The notes: generated from the sequence alone by a model not told the origin. 64,000 nt of DNA from Emergomyces orientalis (GCA_002110485.1 MOWL01000025.1:1-64000), one strand, 5' to 3'. Counted from the first letter of the stretch, positions 34,001-46,723 are shown. Program-made: numbers and translations.

Positions 34001-35891
34001 AGTTGGTAGCAGGAGCCAGTGAGAACAATAGAAGCAGGAAATTACGTAGAGGGCGGCGCGGAGCTTATACAGGAGCTTATAAGCCTGTACAAGGGGGAAT
34101 TCGACAACAAAAGCATCATTGGCTTTCTGTTTCTATGGTTCGCCATTTACCCATGGTTGTTCCATCATTCATACAGAGCATTTTCTGGTTGGCTTTTTAC
34201 GTGAGCTTAAACATTTCTCTGCCCACGAGCAATCCGTCCAAGCACAATGGAATGGTAGACCATGGTTGGAACGATTAGAAATATTGGATCTTTACCACGC
34301 AAAGATACGCGAATACGGAGGTTATGGAGCCTGGAAACGCACGGCGATCGGTGGCTCTTTTCTCCCGCATTGTACCGACAAAATAGCCCTGCGAAACGGA
34401 GTAAGGACCCCGAGGTCAGGATCTGCAGCTTACCTCTTGGAAGTTGTTTTATGAAAACTTTTATGAACAGAGAAGGGATAGAACAAATACTGTATGGTAA
34501 ATACCATCGTCATACTGAACTATCACCAACCTCGCGTAAAAGCCACAAGGGGCGTCTGGCTGGCATGCCAAGCAGCTCATTTAACTTAGCTCTGCTAGCT
34601 CGAGGGTTTTGTGCTATTTGGAGTGGAGCGCCAGCAGGACTGAATTCGGGCTCAGCCAGGTGGCTGGTCAAACCAGAACGAAACAAAAAGTTCCCTCGCC
34701 AGCGAGTCAACCGCCCATTGGTCGATATATGGCATTTCACTAAATCCGTAGCTTGAGCATGGACTGTTTCCTCTGCCAGCCCAAGCCAATGTGCCGTGCC
34801 CAGGTTGCTGGGAATTGTCTGGTTCTCACTGGTTGCAAAATTTCTTTCTTTTTTTCTCCCTGTCAACGGGTTCAACTTTTCCCTGACTCCTCGGAGGCGC
34901 CAGAGCTCCTGAGGCCTGGTCAGGGGGTTCTCTGCTGATCAGTGATGGGTAAATCATGATATTTCTCCTACTGCTAAACAGATAGCGTTTTGTTGGAATG
35001 GATGACCTCCCCTGGGAAGCCGTACACATTGCACAATCTGTCAAACAAATAACCGTCACACTGTGAAAGGGACACAACCGTTATTTGATTTATCATCATC
35101 ATCTCATCATCAAATAATCATCATGCACAACAATTGGATGTGTGATCGAATCAAAATAAAAATAAAACTAAATCATAAAATACGATAACCCCCGAGCTCC
35201 GACTATTCCGCCTCATCCGCCCGGCTGGTATGGTAACCGCTGGTATTGTGGTTTCCGGGTTTGTAATATAGCGCCAAGCCAGGTGCACAGTAGACAAAGT
35301 TACCGTACAGTACCGTATCAGGCGCAGCTGGGCCAATCAGCGGCCTTAATCCAGCCGACCCGCGCAATACCAAAAAAACCGCAGACCTCATCCTCGTCTT
35401 CTGCGAGCCAAAGTCTCTTTCTCGCTCTCCCTAAACTTCACCTTTTTTTCTTCTCTCCCCCGGCTACCACCCTCTCTCTCTCTCTCTTCCTCTCCTTCTC
35501 TCCCTTTCTCTCTCTTCCCTTTATGTTGTCTCTCTCACGCTTCCTCTCCTCCTATCCCCTTGACCTGTCAGTAGCCTGCTGTGCTTCTCTCCATCTCCCA
35601 GGTCCCAACCAATACGACAACAACCTTACCTCCCTGATGTCGATTGCTTGGTGACATCGCAAACCTAGCTTCCCTCGAACTCCTCGCCTTCAGTCGCAGG
35701 GCTACTCTCTCACCAGCTGTTGACACTCCCCCCTACACTTCCCGGGTTGCAGTTTGCCTTCTACGTCGTTCTTAAACGCCGTAGATCGCCCACCTCGTCC
35801 CCTTCGCTGGCTGCCGGCTGCCTGGTCCATACTCTCCTCGTCCGCCCAAGCTGTACCCGTTCCTTTGACCGGTCCGGCGGCTCTCTCCACA
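31079..35891. other. 4.8-kb spacer upstream of AUR1
   Basis: No supported gene. Open frames at 34003-34756 (+) change frame several times yet show protein-like stretches (AGNYVEGGAELIQELISLYK, RPWLERLEILDLYHAKIREY), so a decayed gene is possible but unidentified. Frames at 31345-31668 (-) may belong to an old repeat. The last 500 bases are the pyrimidine-rich AUR1 leader, with a CT-rich tract at about 35436-35530. Confidence 0.45.
35436..35530 (+). promoter_or_regulatory. pyrimidine-rich tract of AUR1 promoter/leader
   Basis: Nearly uninterrupted C/T sequence about 360-460 bases before the AUR1 start codon. CT-rich blocks of this type sit just upstream of transcription starts in many filamentous-fungus housekeeping genes. 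The transcription start is inferred, not seen. Confidence 0.45.
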
Positions 35892-37354
35892 ATGGCTGGT
35901 GTGATGAACCCTGTGATTCCCTCGTGGAAGGATAATTCGCAAAATTATCTCGGCAAAGTCCAGATTGTAATACCATGGCGATCCATACAAATGCTTCTCC
36001 CTTCCCGCGTGCGCCGGAAACTGCGATCAAAACTACGAAGTCGCGTCTCTCCGTCCTCGACAATAACCTCCCTTAACGCCTCCTTCTCACCTTTCGATAC
36101 CCTGAAGACTCTACAAGCTCATCGGTGGAGCATATATGATGGGCAGTACCTTGTACTCCTCTTCGTGGGCCTTTTTTCACTCTGTGTTATTGAATCGCCT
36201 GGTCCATTTGCCAAAACTTTGGTCGCCTTTGGGTTGATAACGTCCTTACTTCTACCGATCACCTGTCAATTCTTCTTACCATTTCTCCCTATCATTGCTT
36301 GGCTCATCTATTTCTATGCCTGCCAGTATGTTTCATCCCTATCTCGCCCCCTAAATATATATATATATATTTTATTTTTTTTTGCTCGTTTAGGCAACTA
36401 CATTACTTGCGCGACCGTTCTGGTATGAAAACGAATTGCATATAGCTAACGCTATCCCACTCCCTACACAGATTTATCCCCAGTGATTGGCGGCCTCCAA
36501 TATGGGTACGCGTCCTTCCAGCACTCGAAAATATCTTCTACGGTGCCAACCTCAGCAATATTCTCTCCGCCCACCAGAATACTTTTCTAGATGTCTTGGC
36601 ATGGGTTCCCTACGGAATTATGCACTATGCGGCTCCTGCTATATGCTCCATTATAATATTCATTTTCGGACCACCCGGGATGACGCCAATATTCGCTCGT
36701 ACCTTTGGATTCATGTGCATTACTGCCGTTACCATACAATTTTTATTCCCTTGTTCCCCTCCGTGGTATGAGAATATATACGGACTAAATCCCGCCCACT
36801 ACGGTATAAAAGGATCTCCCGGTGGATTGGCCCGAATCGATGAACTTTTCGGTATGGATATATATACCTCTGGCTTTACTGCATCACCTGTACCGTTTGG
36901 CGCCTTCCCCTCCTTACATGCTGGGAACGCTACTCTCGAGTCTCTATTTTTGAGCCTTCTTTTCCCAAAGCTCCGACCCGCCTTTATCATCTATACTGCC
37001 TGGCTGTGGTGGTCCACGATGTATCTTTCGCATCATTACGCAGTGGATCTGATAGGTGGTGGTTTCCTCGCTGCCGTTTCGTTTTATTTCGCGAAGTCAA
37101 GATTCATACCACGAGTCCAGGCTGATAAGACCTTCCGGTGGGACTACGATTATGTGGAGGTCGGGGAATCGCCAATCGACCACGGTTATGACTTGGCAAA
37201 CTTCCACGGCGATATACATATCGATTCCGATGAATGGACCGTAGGATCGTCTTCCTCCATATCTTCCGGCTCCCTAAGTCCTGTGGATGAAGCTCAGTCC
37301 CTTTGGGACGGCGAGACCCTAGGTGGCAACTCAGACCTCGAAGCAGGTCGCTAG
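35892..37354 (+). CDS. AUR1: inositolphosphorylceramide synthase (Aur1)
   Basis: Exons 35892-36325 and 36472-37354 give 438 aa; the 146-nt intron has GTATGT, a CTAAC branch and CACAG, joining as YACQ/FIPSDWRPP in phase 2. The start is the ATG in CCACAATGGCT; the frame stays open upstream without another ATG. Aur1 transfers phosphoinositol from phosphatidylinositol to (phyto)ceramide in the Golgi, releasing diacylglycerol. It is the target of aureobasidin A. About six to eight membrane helices are visible. The PAP2-type lumenal motifs are intact: FGAFPSLHAGN (H294) and SHHYAVDLIGG (H333, D337), matching the yeast catalytic His/His/Asp. The FLDVLAWVPYGIMHY region and CSPPWYE are also as in fungal Aur1. 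The acidic Ser-rich cytosolic tail (about 370-438) is variable in the family. The length fits fungal orthologs. Confidence 0.95.
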
Positions 37355-39588
37355 TTTAGGTCATGTTCGATCATCCTTTTCCCGAAAGAACCCACAAATA
37401 CTTGGCAACGTCCCCCTGCCGAGAAACCAGCATTTGAAGTAATAGCGGATTTAATTAATGACTCACGGCATATTCTGGAGCCTTCTTTTCAGCTTTGAGC
37501 GACTTCTTTTCGAAAGACATACTTAACTTTAATGATGTTGGATACCTTTTCCTCTTCTTATCTTCGCTTCTCAATATCTCCGTTGATTTAACCGTCGGCC
37601 CTCTCACGACCATCCCACCGGATTGTCGTCACCTTGCGGATCAAGTGAATCTCCAAATATACCACGAATTCGAATAAACGAAATTATTTTTCGTTTACTA
37701 ATACTAATATACTGCGGCTTCTTTTTGGTCACGCGTTTGGGGCCCTGGCTATTCAGGTATCATTTATTTAGCACCTATGCGCGTCTGTTCAAGCAGGAAC
37801 GACTTGAAAAGGTGTATACTGAATTTTCATATTATGCCGCACAACCAATTCCATTCTCTTGAAATATAAATATTCAAGCAGCCCGTGGTATAGTTCGGAT
37901 GGCCGTCACGGTGGATTGGCGGATGCCTTTTGACCCAATTTTTTTTTCTTTGCAAATGGCGCTTTGAGATTACCGGAAGTCATAAAAAAACACGGTTAGG
38001 CGCAGACTTTTTCTCAGCATGCATTACCTTCGTTACGCTCATGGGTGTTGGGCTTTGTACTGTACAAACTGGAGCAGTCAGTGGGGGTGGCGGATATATG
38101 GAAAGCAAGAGAGAGAGCTAACATAGTTCTTCAAGTTTTCCGCAAATATTCTTCTTCTACGTCCGTACCTTAATTTTTATTCTTTCATTCGTTTTTTTTT
38201 ATTGCATCAACCATGAGCATATAGACCTTTAAATATTATTGCGTGCTTTTTCATGTTTTTCAACCGTGATTGCGACGATAAGCTGGTTGCTGATGGGCAA
38301 TGGGCTATTTTTCTGCTTCTCCTCTTTTGCTTCTCAATTTTCACGGTTGGTGAAACGTCTTATCAAGACCTAATGGGAACCTATGGAAGATATAATCCTT
38401 ATTTTTTTTTCTCTGCAACAAAGAGCGGGATGGGATGGGACGGCTTAAGGGAGGACAGACAATATCCCCAAGCCAGAAAATAAGAGAAAGAGGGTTCGGT
38501 CGGAGTTAGTGGTGATGACGAAGATTACTATTTGCCCTTTTTGCCTTCTTTTTCCTTTGCTGTTGGATAGGGTCTTGTTTCCCCCCTTCTTTTGACTCGT
38601 TTAAATACTCCACATAGTATAATTAATAATGACTCCGTTTCTTCTGCTAGCCCCCTTCCCTTCTACTCCGTCTGTTTGTCGTAAGAAGGGCAATATTGGG
38701 GAGGTTTTTCAGAAATGTGCTTTGGTCAAGCTTGTTGTTTTGTCGCACCTTTACCTACGTATGGTCCTGGCAGCTGTTCTCATATTGCTCTTTTGCTAGA
38801 AGTAGTACTAGTGCCTACTTCATCGAACGATCTTTCCTAGCAGATGATTCCAATGCGGGTCCATATACATAGCCACCAGGTCGTGCCTACAGCGTTGTTG
38901 GATCAGGACGCTGCCCACCATAATATAGGGTAGGCCTGATTGTCGGATTCTGATACCGCCATTGTATATCTAAATCGGTGAAATCCAGCAGAGGAACCTC
39001 TGCCGTTACGCAGCGAGAAACGGGCTTATCCGCGGTGTTTGAAATATGGAGATTCCGTACAATGGTTTTCTACTCTGCAGAGAACCCGCTGAGGGTATGT
39101 ACTTCTCCTGCTCCAGTGTTGAATTGAACAAGGTGCCACAAAAACGCACTATAGGGGGTTCGAGATCTGATATATTCACCACATGCTCGGTTTTGACCAT
39201 ACTATCAGAACTCCAATGCGTCAATGTTGACTTACTGAAATTGCAACGTAATTCCAAAACACAACACATTGACATTCGGCTGATCTATCTCATTGAAGTG
39301 TTAGTGGTCTCAAGCAAGGTTAGTGAAAGTTCTATAATAACAACAAAATCATATTAATTTTTTTCACTTTTACTGCTTTATTTACTGATTAAAGAGAAAA
39401 GAATACTTTATTTAGTCACTTATCTTTTAATTCTTAACTTTTCAAAACTTCTTTTTCAGAACACAGCCTTTTTTCTCAAGTTAATACTTTGTTTTCCACT
39501 GCTGTTTAAAAATCAAGAATTATCATACTTCCTTCTCACCTGTTGTTTACTATCAGTTCTGTTTGACAATTGGTCTTCAAAATCAATC
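37355..39588. other. AUR1 3' flank and spacer
   Basis: AT-rich, with T-runs. No gene is recognised; short frames are hydrophobic and T-driven. The final part flanks the BTB relic. Confidence 0.5.
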
Positions 39589-40884
39589 ATGTCTACACCT
39601 CGTTCCCCTACAACAAATAGTGAAATGGAAGAAACTACCCCTTCTACCATATACCCAGATCGTCTGGATTGCCGTGAAGGGAGATATTTGGTTTGAAACC
39701 AACAAAGAGCCAGAAAAGACCAAATTCCGTCTCCAAGTCTCGTCCGACACTGTAAGTGAGGTGTCAGAATACTTCAATCGCCAATTCAACTCCAATTGAG
39801 AGAGTATTGGGCGGAATGAGGCAAATTCCGGACCTGGCAGAATGCCCTTCAGCATCCCCTTATTTGATGATAACGTGAACGCACTAATTCTACTTTTTAA
39901 TGTCCTACATCACAAAATCCCCGCAATTCCTAGTGACCCAACAGCAACAGATTTGCTGGAGCTTGCTATTGTGGCCAACGAATACCGTTGTGAAAAGGCA
40001 GTGTTTCCTTAGGCTGGAATTTGGTTCCAAAAGTATCTCGCAAAATTACGACCAGGAATCGTTTTTGAAGGGATCATGAACTCTTCTATTTCACCTACCT
40101 CTTCGAGAAGCCTTCGACAATGTCACTAAATACATACTTTTCAGATATCCTTCTGACGCCTTCGTCGGATTCTCTGAACATTTTCTCGCACGGGGGAATA
40201 TTCATGGTATATACTATACACAAATATCCTCAGCTGCGCATCCGAGACCCATTACACATGCGCCCACCACAAAACCAGGCAGACATTTTACTTTTGCAGC
40301 GGAATTTAAAGCAAGGAATACAGAAATGTTTCTCCAGATCAATGAATGCGTGGGAAATGCCATTGAGAAAATTCAAAGCAGACGATGTCCTGGCAAAGCG
40401 CAACACATCCTCAGAATTCACAGGGAGCTCCGCAGATGTCGCCTGTGGCCACTTTCGACCGCATCACAGCAACTTGGCGTCACAGAGACCTGCGCCAGGA
40501 TATCTAACATTCGCCTATCGGCGTCCCCTCCTTCAGCCATGGACCTACATGCTTTGTCTTCGCTTTGCCGGTGTCCAAGGTTCGCACGCCACCGGGTGTA
40601 CTGCTACAATTCGAAAGCCGCGCATTACAAGTTTTAAGACATCGCTGATACTAGAACTAAGAGGATTGACAGAGGGAATGCGTGGTGTCTGCTTGGACTG
40701 CGTGAAACAAATGGCGAGTCTGGTGTTAAAGGCAATTGCCGCCTGCAACACTAGAACAACCATCTCGGAAGACAAAGCAAAGGAGAAAAGGAAGCCAGTA
40801 AACTGCGAGGCTCACAACGATGAAATGAGCTACCTGAGTGATATGATTGGCACCACCCGTTTGCTCTGTGCCCTGCAGTTTTGA
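39589..40884 (+). pseudogene. BTB/POZ domain protein relic
   Basis: Fragments of one fungal BTB protein appear in order in three frames. ATG 39589 starts MSTPRSPTTNSEMEETTPST. A frameshift near 39660 leads into QIVWIAVKGDIWFE and KFRLQVSSDTVSEVSEYFNR (BTB core). TGA at 39797 is followed in the same frame by FSIPLFDDNVNALILLFNVL, LLELAIVANEYRCEKAVFP, TAG at 40010 and AGIWFQKYLAK. Another shift leads to EAFDNVTKYILFRYPSDAF, and later stretches include IHRELRRCRLWPL and EGMRGVCLDCVKQ, the usual C-terminal signature of this family. At least two stops and three frame changes make it non-functional. Intact relatives carry an N-terminal BTB fold for dimerisation or Cul3 binding; their roles are mostly unknown. 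The 3' boundary is approximate. Confidence 0.75.
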
Positions 40885-42230
40885 GTTACGAGAAGGGCTA
40901 AAAGTATTTGAAAATGTTGTCTCTTATCCATACAGGTTTCATCTATTTCCAATTGGTTTGGCCATTTCATTTTCATTTACGCAACTTCTACTTATTGTGC
41001 TGGTATTCTCCCGCTCCCTCCCTATTAAGTGTCGTATTCATCATCAATTTTAGTTGTACCTTTTTGTGCTGTGGAGATGCTATGTTCTTGTTCCAATTCC
41101 AAATGCCTCCTGTCGTTTTCGCAGCGACTCCCTCAGGTGATATTTCTGTGAAGATAGTGGTGCATGCTAAAGGTTTCCTACAATCCTATTTCCTACCCAA
41201 AGAGATCGACTACACTTCAATGCCGGTTTGATCGGACTTTGAAGGAATTGAAAACTCCCCGCAATTGAGTCTGATTTTTGTTTTTTTTTGTTTTGGAGAA
41301 AAGCCTACGACTCCATTTTCAGCCCGGAGATATCTTTGTTTCTTGTGTGAGAATTTATGCGGCCCATCTCAGACATTTGTTCCGATTTATTTTTGATTTT
41401 CGAAAATGCGTGTTCTTCTTGTGTTTTGACTTTGAGGGAAGGCTTCTCATGGAGATATATGCCACTAACTAGCTAGATGTGGTTGAGATTATGAAGATAA
41501 GAGTTATGACAAGATTTCTAATACTTTTTCAATGCATGCATAAGTTTATAGGTCGTTGAATCATGCTGAAAAATAATCCTCAGCTATTCATTTATGGAGG
41601 CTCAGTGAAGACATTTTGAATGCAATCCCATATCTATGAGTGCTTTCTTCATGTCTTTTTTCCTACTGAGAACCAATCTGTTCATCCAAATCTTTGATCA
41701 GCCTCTCCTCTTCCCCCTCCCCAAACAACGTGGATCTTTGCTGGAGAAATTTAAAAGTTAGAATTGTTCACTGTCCACATCTCCTATGTCAATAAGGTAT
41801 TAACAATAATTCTATATTAGTAATAGCCACACGGAGTAGTTATAAAAAGGGGGTAATTGCTAACCAGGCCGTCTATAAGCGCAGAAAAAGTGAATCCAAA
41901 AGGAGGACGCAGCACCGCATAAGCAATCCCAAGGTGCGAAACGGTTGTCTGTCATCAAACGAAGCAGATTGTACAGGAAAAAGGTATAGAGCGAATACAA
42001 TAGGTACAACGATAGTGGAATATACGATGGAATCCAAAAACAAAAGGATGCCATTCACGGTAGCCTTTACAATGGAGCAAAAAAAAGTAAAAAACAGGAA
42101 AGGAAATGGATGGGGAGGAGGTGGATGGGGAGGAGGTGGAGGCAAGATAAGACATCAAGAAAGGCTGTCGGAAAACAGGAATTTCTTTTCATACACGGAG
42201 GGTGATATAATTATTGAGTTTGCTGCTTCC
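40885..42230. other. spacer between BTB relic and LRO1
   Basis: AT-rich sequence with the 3' flank of LRO1 on the right. Short hydrophobic frames are not recognised. The segment TCACACGGAGTAG at about 41827 resembles the TACGGAGTA motif seen elsewhere in the window. Confidence 0.5.
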
Positions 42231-44358
42231 TCATTCTTCTTCGGAGATCTTGACGCGGTCAGAGTATTCTCTTATTGGCGAAACGTAGTTCTCTTCGATC
42301 ATGTCCCCTCTCCCCCCTGCGACACGAAGGACTAGATCGTTGAGTAGAGATCGTCCAAGAATATCGACGTGGTCGCCTGGATGTATAGTGTTAAAAGATG
42401 GACATAAAACAGAGAAGTGGGTGAAAATGGGTGAATGGGTCCTAAAGAAGCATACCTGTATTGGGGCCTCCTCGAGGTGAAAAACGATCAGGCTCATGTG
42501 GCATTTCGTATACCTTCACCTTCGCACCGGCGGGATTATATCGTTTAATCCCCCACCCTTTCGCGCACATATATCCTAGGCTGAGCAAATTGACAGTGCC
42601 GTCGCCTTCGCTCATGACCACTCCACGATCCACAATCCCGTTCGTTACTGTTGTATCAATACTGACGTTGAGTTTCGATAGCGGATCGACATCATCGTGG
42701 TAAAAGTAGCTACGCTCTGTAGGTTTGCCTACGCCATAGAAGCAATATATCTTCAAGTTCGGGGCGATGGGTAACCGGGCTTCCAGCGGGTTCAGCCACT
42801 TCCGCGGATCCTTTTCGTTTGCTTCGACCTCCTTCGTCGTATGAGCGACCCCATGGGAATAATTTTGGAGGACCTGGTTTCGGTACCATTGCTCCGTGTG
42901 ATTGAAGAGGAATGGCAGGCTTGTGTCCGCAGTGAGATTTTGCTGCACTTTTGACGAATTTGCCTCTTTGAAATTTATCATGTTGCCAAATGTAAAAGGC
43001 TGATCTTCCTGGTCATCTGGAGCCCAAGTATTGTTTCCCCAGACAGCCTCTCCACCTTTCGGGAGCATGCTGGATATACCAGGCATTGCACGGAAAAGTT
43101 CTGCTCTCTCGCCCTTTGAAAGAAACTTTTCGAGCCCGTAGACTGCGAAGGCGTTAAGTTGGGCGGTGTCTTTCATTTCTCCTGACAGAATAGCTGGAAC
43201 TCCCTTTGATGCCCCCAGCATGCAGCCGCTGATGTTAATCCATGAATCAATGTAAGTCTCTACCCAGCTAGAACCACCATTTCCATGTTCCGGGCTCTCA
43301 ACCCATTTGAAGAAGAACATGGCGACTTGCGAGCCCATACTATGCGAAACAAGAACAACCTTCCTATCCGAGAGTTTCACAGCCGTCTCGATGTATGTCT
43401 TGAGTCTACTGAAATAATGGTCGCGCGTTTCAAGGTTGAGATAGGAAAGGCGCCAGTCATAAGCAGCGGAAAAGGCATTAATCGGATCATAGCCAATAGT
43501 CGCCAGATTTTCCAGAATTTTGTTCCAGATCCAGTAACCTGTTATGAAAAAGTCCGTTGCATCGAAACCTTGCGCAGCCCGGAGTTTTATACCAGGGGGA
43601 TCCAAGCCCGTAACCTTATCAAGCATAATGTGGTTTTTCCAACCGGCTTTGTCGAGAACGAGCGCTCGCATCATACTCCAACTTCCCCAGAGTCGTTTTC
43701 TAAAATATTGTCTTGACTTTTCGTCCGTTCCCCAGCTCTCTAGCCCTGTTGATATAACCCCGGGAATCATAATGATGGAGTGATTTGCTGATATGCCTTG
43801 GGCCTGGAGGCCGAGGCCAACTGAGAAAGCATCATAGCTAACAGCTGCGCGTTCCGTTTGCTGGGTGAAGGGGGAAAAAAGATCCCAAGTTAGCTCAATA
43901 GTTCGACGCGGCTCCCCAGAGAGTAGGCCAAATAAAAATATGAGAGAGGTCCATGAGCATACCGAGAATTGACTTGCATCTCTGACAATGCCTGCGGGCA
44001 TTACATCCATCAAGGAATCCAAATTTAAGTCCATCAACGCATCCAAGCTAATAACCTCATTCTGATTTGCAAAAAATAGAGCCAAGAATATTCCAAAAAC
44101 GCCCCCGAGCCCGAATATCAAACCATTGCGCCGTTTGCTCCTCCGCTTCACAGAGATTTCGTGCGGCTTCAAGCCCGTTTTCAAATGAAGCGGGTCCCCA
44201 TGTTTATGTGCCAAATGGATATTGCTGCTGCTGCTGCTGTCGTCATTATTATCGTTGTTGTTGTTTTCATCTGGGATAGATACGGCGGATACGTCGGATG
44301 TAGAGCTGGGAGGAGAGGTTGAGAAGATATTCCCAAATCGACGGCGTAGGCCTGACAT
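42231..44358 (-). CDS. LRO1: phospholipid:diacylglycerol acyltransferase (PDAT)
   Basis: Exons 42456-44358 and 42231-42376 encode 682 aa; the 79-nt intron (GTATGC...TCCAG) joins in phase 1 as NTG/DHVDILG. PDAT moves an acyl chain from a phospholipid to diacylglycerol, making triacylglycerol at the ER. An N-terminal Asn/Ser/Asp-rich cytosolic part and a KRRSKRR stop are followed by one membrane anchor (about 79-98, GLIFGLGGVFGIFLALFFAN). The lumenal LCAT-type hydrolase fold has lid and nucleophile region SHSMGS (S340), the acid in GDGTVN (D586) and the base in DHVDILG (H637, in exon 2). All three catalytic residues are present. The C-terminal RVAGGRGDMIEENYVSPI matches the yeast Lro1 end. It is divergently arranged with NAA30, 427 bp apart. 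Confidence 0.95.
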
Positions 44359-44785
44359 CGCGCAGTATTGATAAACTCTCTCTCCGATGTTATTTCAGAG
44401 ACTTGTATATAGATAGGATGTCTTTGACTGGGCTAAACTGCCCGTCATAGCAGGCGGGGAATCACATGGGAATAGTTAAAGTTGTTGTTATCAGAGGGGA
44501 AGAAGAGCTGGGGATGGTTGGTCAGAGCTATGGAGCGGTGGAATCAGCATAAGGTTTTTTTTTTGTTAGTGGGCAACTGGGAAGGTTGGCAAACAACCCC
44601 CCACTATTTAGTCCAGAACAAACCCCGAGATACAGGTTTACATACCACCGAAATGGGAGCTCCAATGGGACAGATGGTTTATGCTGGCTGAGAAGACGGT
44701 GTTATGCAGGGACAATAGTAAGGAAAGAAAAAAGAGAAACGAGGGCTCCCCATGAAATCACAGCCCTGACTCTGCCACAACCACC
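44359..44785. promoter_or_regulatory. divergent LRO1/NAA30 promoter
   Basis: The 427 bases between the two start codons must serve both genes. A T/A-rich block lies near 44555-44570. No specific factor site could be assigned. Confidence 0.6.
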
Positions 44786-45633
44786 ATGACCGACAATGCG
44801 GCGTCCCCGCCCTCCGCTGGACAACTCCGCTATATCCAGTATGAGAGCGACAAGGAGAACGAATATGTCTCTGCAATGCGCCAGTTGATCTCCAAGGACC
44901 TTTCGGAGCCGTACAGCATCTATGTCTACCGGTATTTTCTCTATCAATGGGGGGATCTCTGCTTTATGGTAAGTTCAAGCACTGTTCGATTACCCCACTG
45001 AGGGCGCTCTCGTTCCCGCTTAAAAATCTAGAACGCTATAAATCCACTGAGGCTAATATTGTTGTCACTATACGTAGGCAATGGATGAGAAAAACAATCT
45101 GATTGGGGTCGTTGTATCAAAACTTGAGCCGCATCGTGGTGGACCGCTACGCGGTTATATTGCAATGTTAGCCGTCCGGGAAGAATATAGAGGCAAAGGT
45201 ATTGCGACGAAGCTCGTATGTATGGCTATCGATGCCATGATTGCCAGAGATGCGGACGAGGTGTGCAATTCTTTCCTTTTTTTTCCTCTATGCCGCCCAC
45301 AAATATACATTCCCTCCCATTCGATACGACTATGCCCGGGTTTACCCCTCCAAATACAAGCAAACAGCTAACACCCAACCTCTCCATCCCCAGATTGTCC
45401 TCGAAACCGAAACAACCAATACCGCCGCCCTGAAATTATACGAGCGTCTAGGATTCCTACGCAGTAAGCAGCTGCACCGCTACTATCTCAACGGCAACTC
45501 TGCCTTCCGGCTCGTGCTGTATCTGAAGGAAGGTGTGGGGTCCATTCTGACCACTTTCGATCCGTACGGTTGTAATTCGGACGGATTACCAATGCAAGAA
45601 AATGGAGAACATCCGGGCCATCATGTTTGTTAA
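44786..45633 (+). CDS. NAA30: NatC catalytic subunit, N-alpha-acetyltransferase
   Basis: Three exons (44786-44968, 45078-45260, 45394-45633) give 201 aa; the two introns (109 and 133 nt) are phase 0, with GTAAGT...GTAG and GTGTGC...CTAAC...CCCCAG. It is the Mak3/Naa30 acetyltransferase, which with Naa35 and Naa38 acetylates N-termini beginning Met-hydrophobic on ribosomes. The GNAT fold is clear: SEPYSIYVYRYFL (substrate-side helix/loop), GVVVSKLEPHR, GYIAMLAVREEYRGKGIATKLV (acetyl-CoA R/QxxGxG/A loop) and ETETTNTAALKLYERLGFLRSKQLHRYYLNGNSAFRL split over lines of the fold, followed by the YLNG-type motif typical of Naa30. The N-terminal 20 residues are variable and the C-terminal 30 are unstructured. 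It shares a divergent promoter with LRO1. Confidence 0.95.
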
Positions 45634-46723
45634 TTATGGATTACAATTGCAATGCGTTACGATACGAAAGGAACGGTGAGATGCGAATCTGGGAGCAAAT
45701 TCGTGGGTCAAGCCACACGGTGCCAAACAAGGCTTACGAGAGCCCAATCGAGGATTGAGAGGCCTGAGAATGGGAACGACGGGAGAAGCCCTCAACCCTT
45801 CCCCTGAATCCTGGTATCCAAATCGATGTCTAGCATTATCCCTTAGAGCCCCAAAGAGGTCATGGTCGTGGTGACCCACACTCAGAAGCCATTTCGGAGT
45901 CGTCGGCAGGACTGACCGAAGGCGCTTTTCACAAGAGGGTTGAAGGAGTAGAGATAGAAGCGTTCTTTTACTTTTACCTTAACAGTTAGATACCCCCAAA
46001 GTGATGATGCTAATTTACAACGATCAAAGCAATATTTAGGGATGATATATGAAGCTAGGATAGGCAGTTCATATCTAACCACAATCACTCATTTATACAG
46101 AATTGCAAACCCCGTATTTCCTTGCTATCCGATAAAGAAATCGATTTAATATATATAATAATACAAGGATCTCAAATACCTTTAGCCAAAAAGTATATAT
46201 ACAGCCCTGGATCTACATCCACGCTATCAAGCATGTTTCTGACCAAGCAATGCAAAAACGACAAATACATGGTTCCCCTAACCAGCTGCGCTAGAAAGAG
46301 ACATACATCAACAAAAGGCCAATCATCTAGTTTGGCATCTTCGCAAGCAACTTCGAAATAAATCAGAAATGCCATAAAAATACATAGAGGAAGAGAGATG
46401 AGAGAGAGAAACATGATTTTTACAATATGAAAAAAAAGATATATAGATAGTGCAGAGATAAATATCAAAAACCATACCTGGGTATATATAAAGAAAATGT
46501 AGCATCTGCATTCGACTCGCAAGGATTCAAACACTATCTTAGTATCCCTTCCATGAGATTCCCCTTTTCTCACAAATATCCTTAACTTCATCTGTTGAAA
46601 CTGACCTTCTTTTCTAATCCTCTCTATAACCCGTATCCTCCCTCTTTGGCTGGGCGTATTTTGCATCAGAAACATTCGCTCTGCCGTCTTATACCCCTTC
46701 TCCTCTATCGTTCTCTTCTCCGT
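45634..46723. other. convergent 3' flanks
   Basis: This spacer holds the 3' ends of NAA30 (+) and the PPR gene (-). AT-rich with no coding content; frames at 46172-46675 (-) are hydrophobic noise. Confidence 0.5.

Noticed and set aside
35754..35891. 46-codon in-frame extension before the AUR1 ATG
   Set aside because: It begins with TTG, no ATG is present, and its Pro/Ser/Arg composition is leader-like; the ATG at 35892 has good context.
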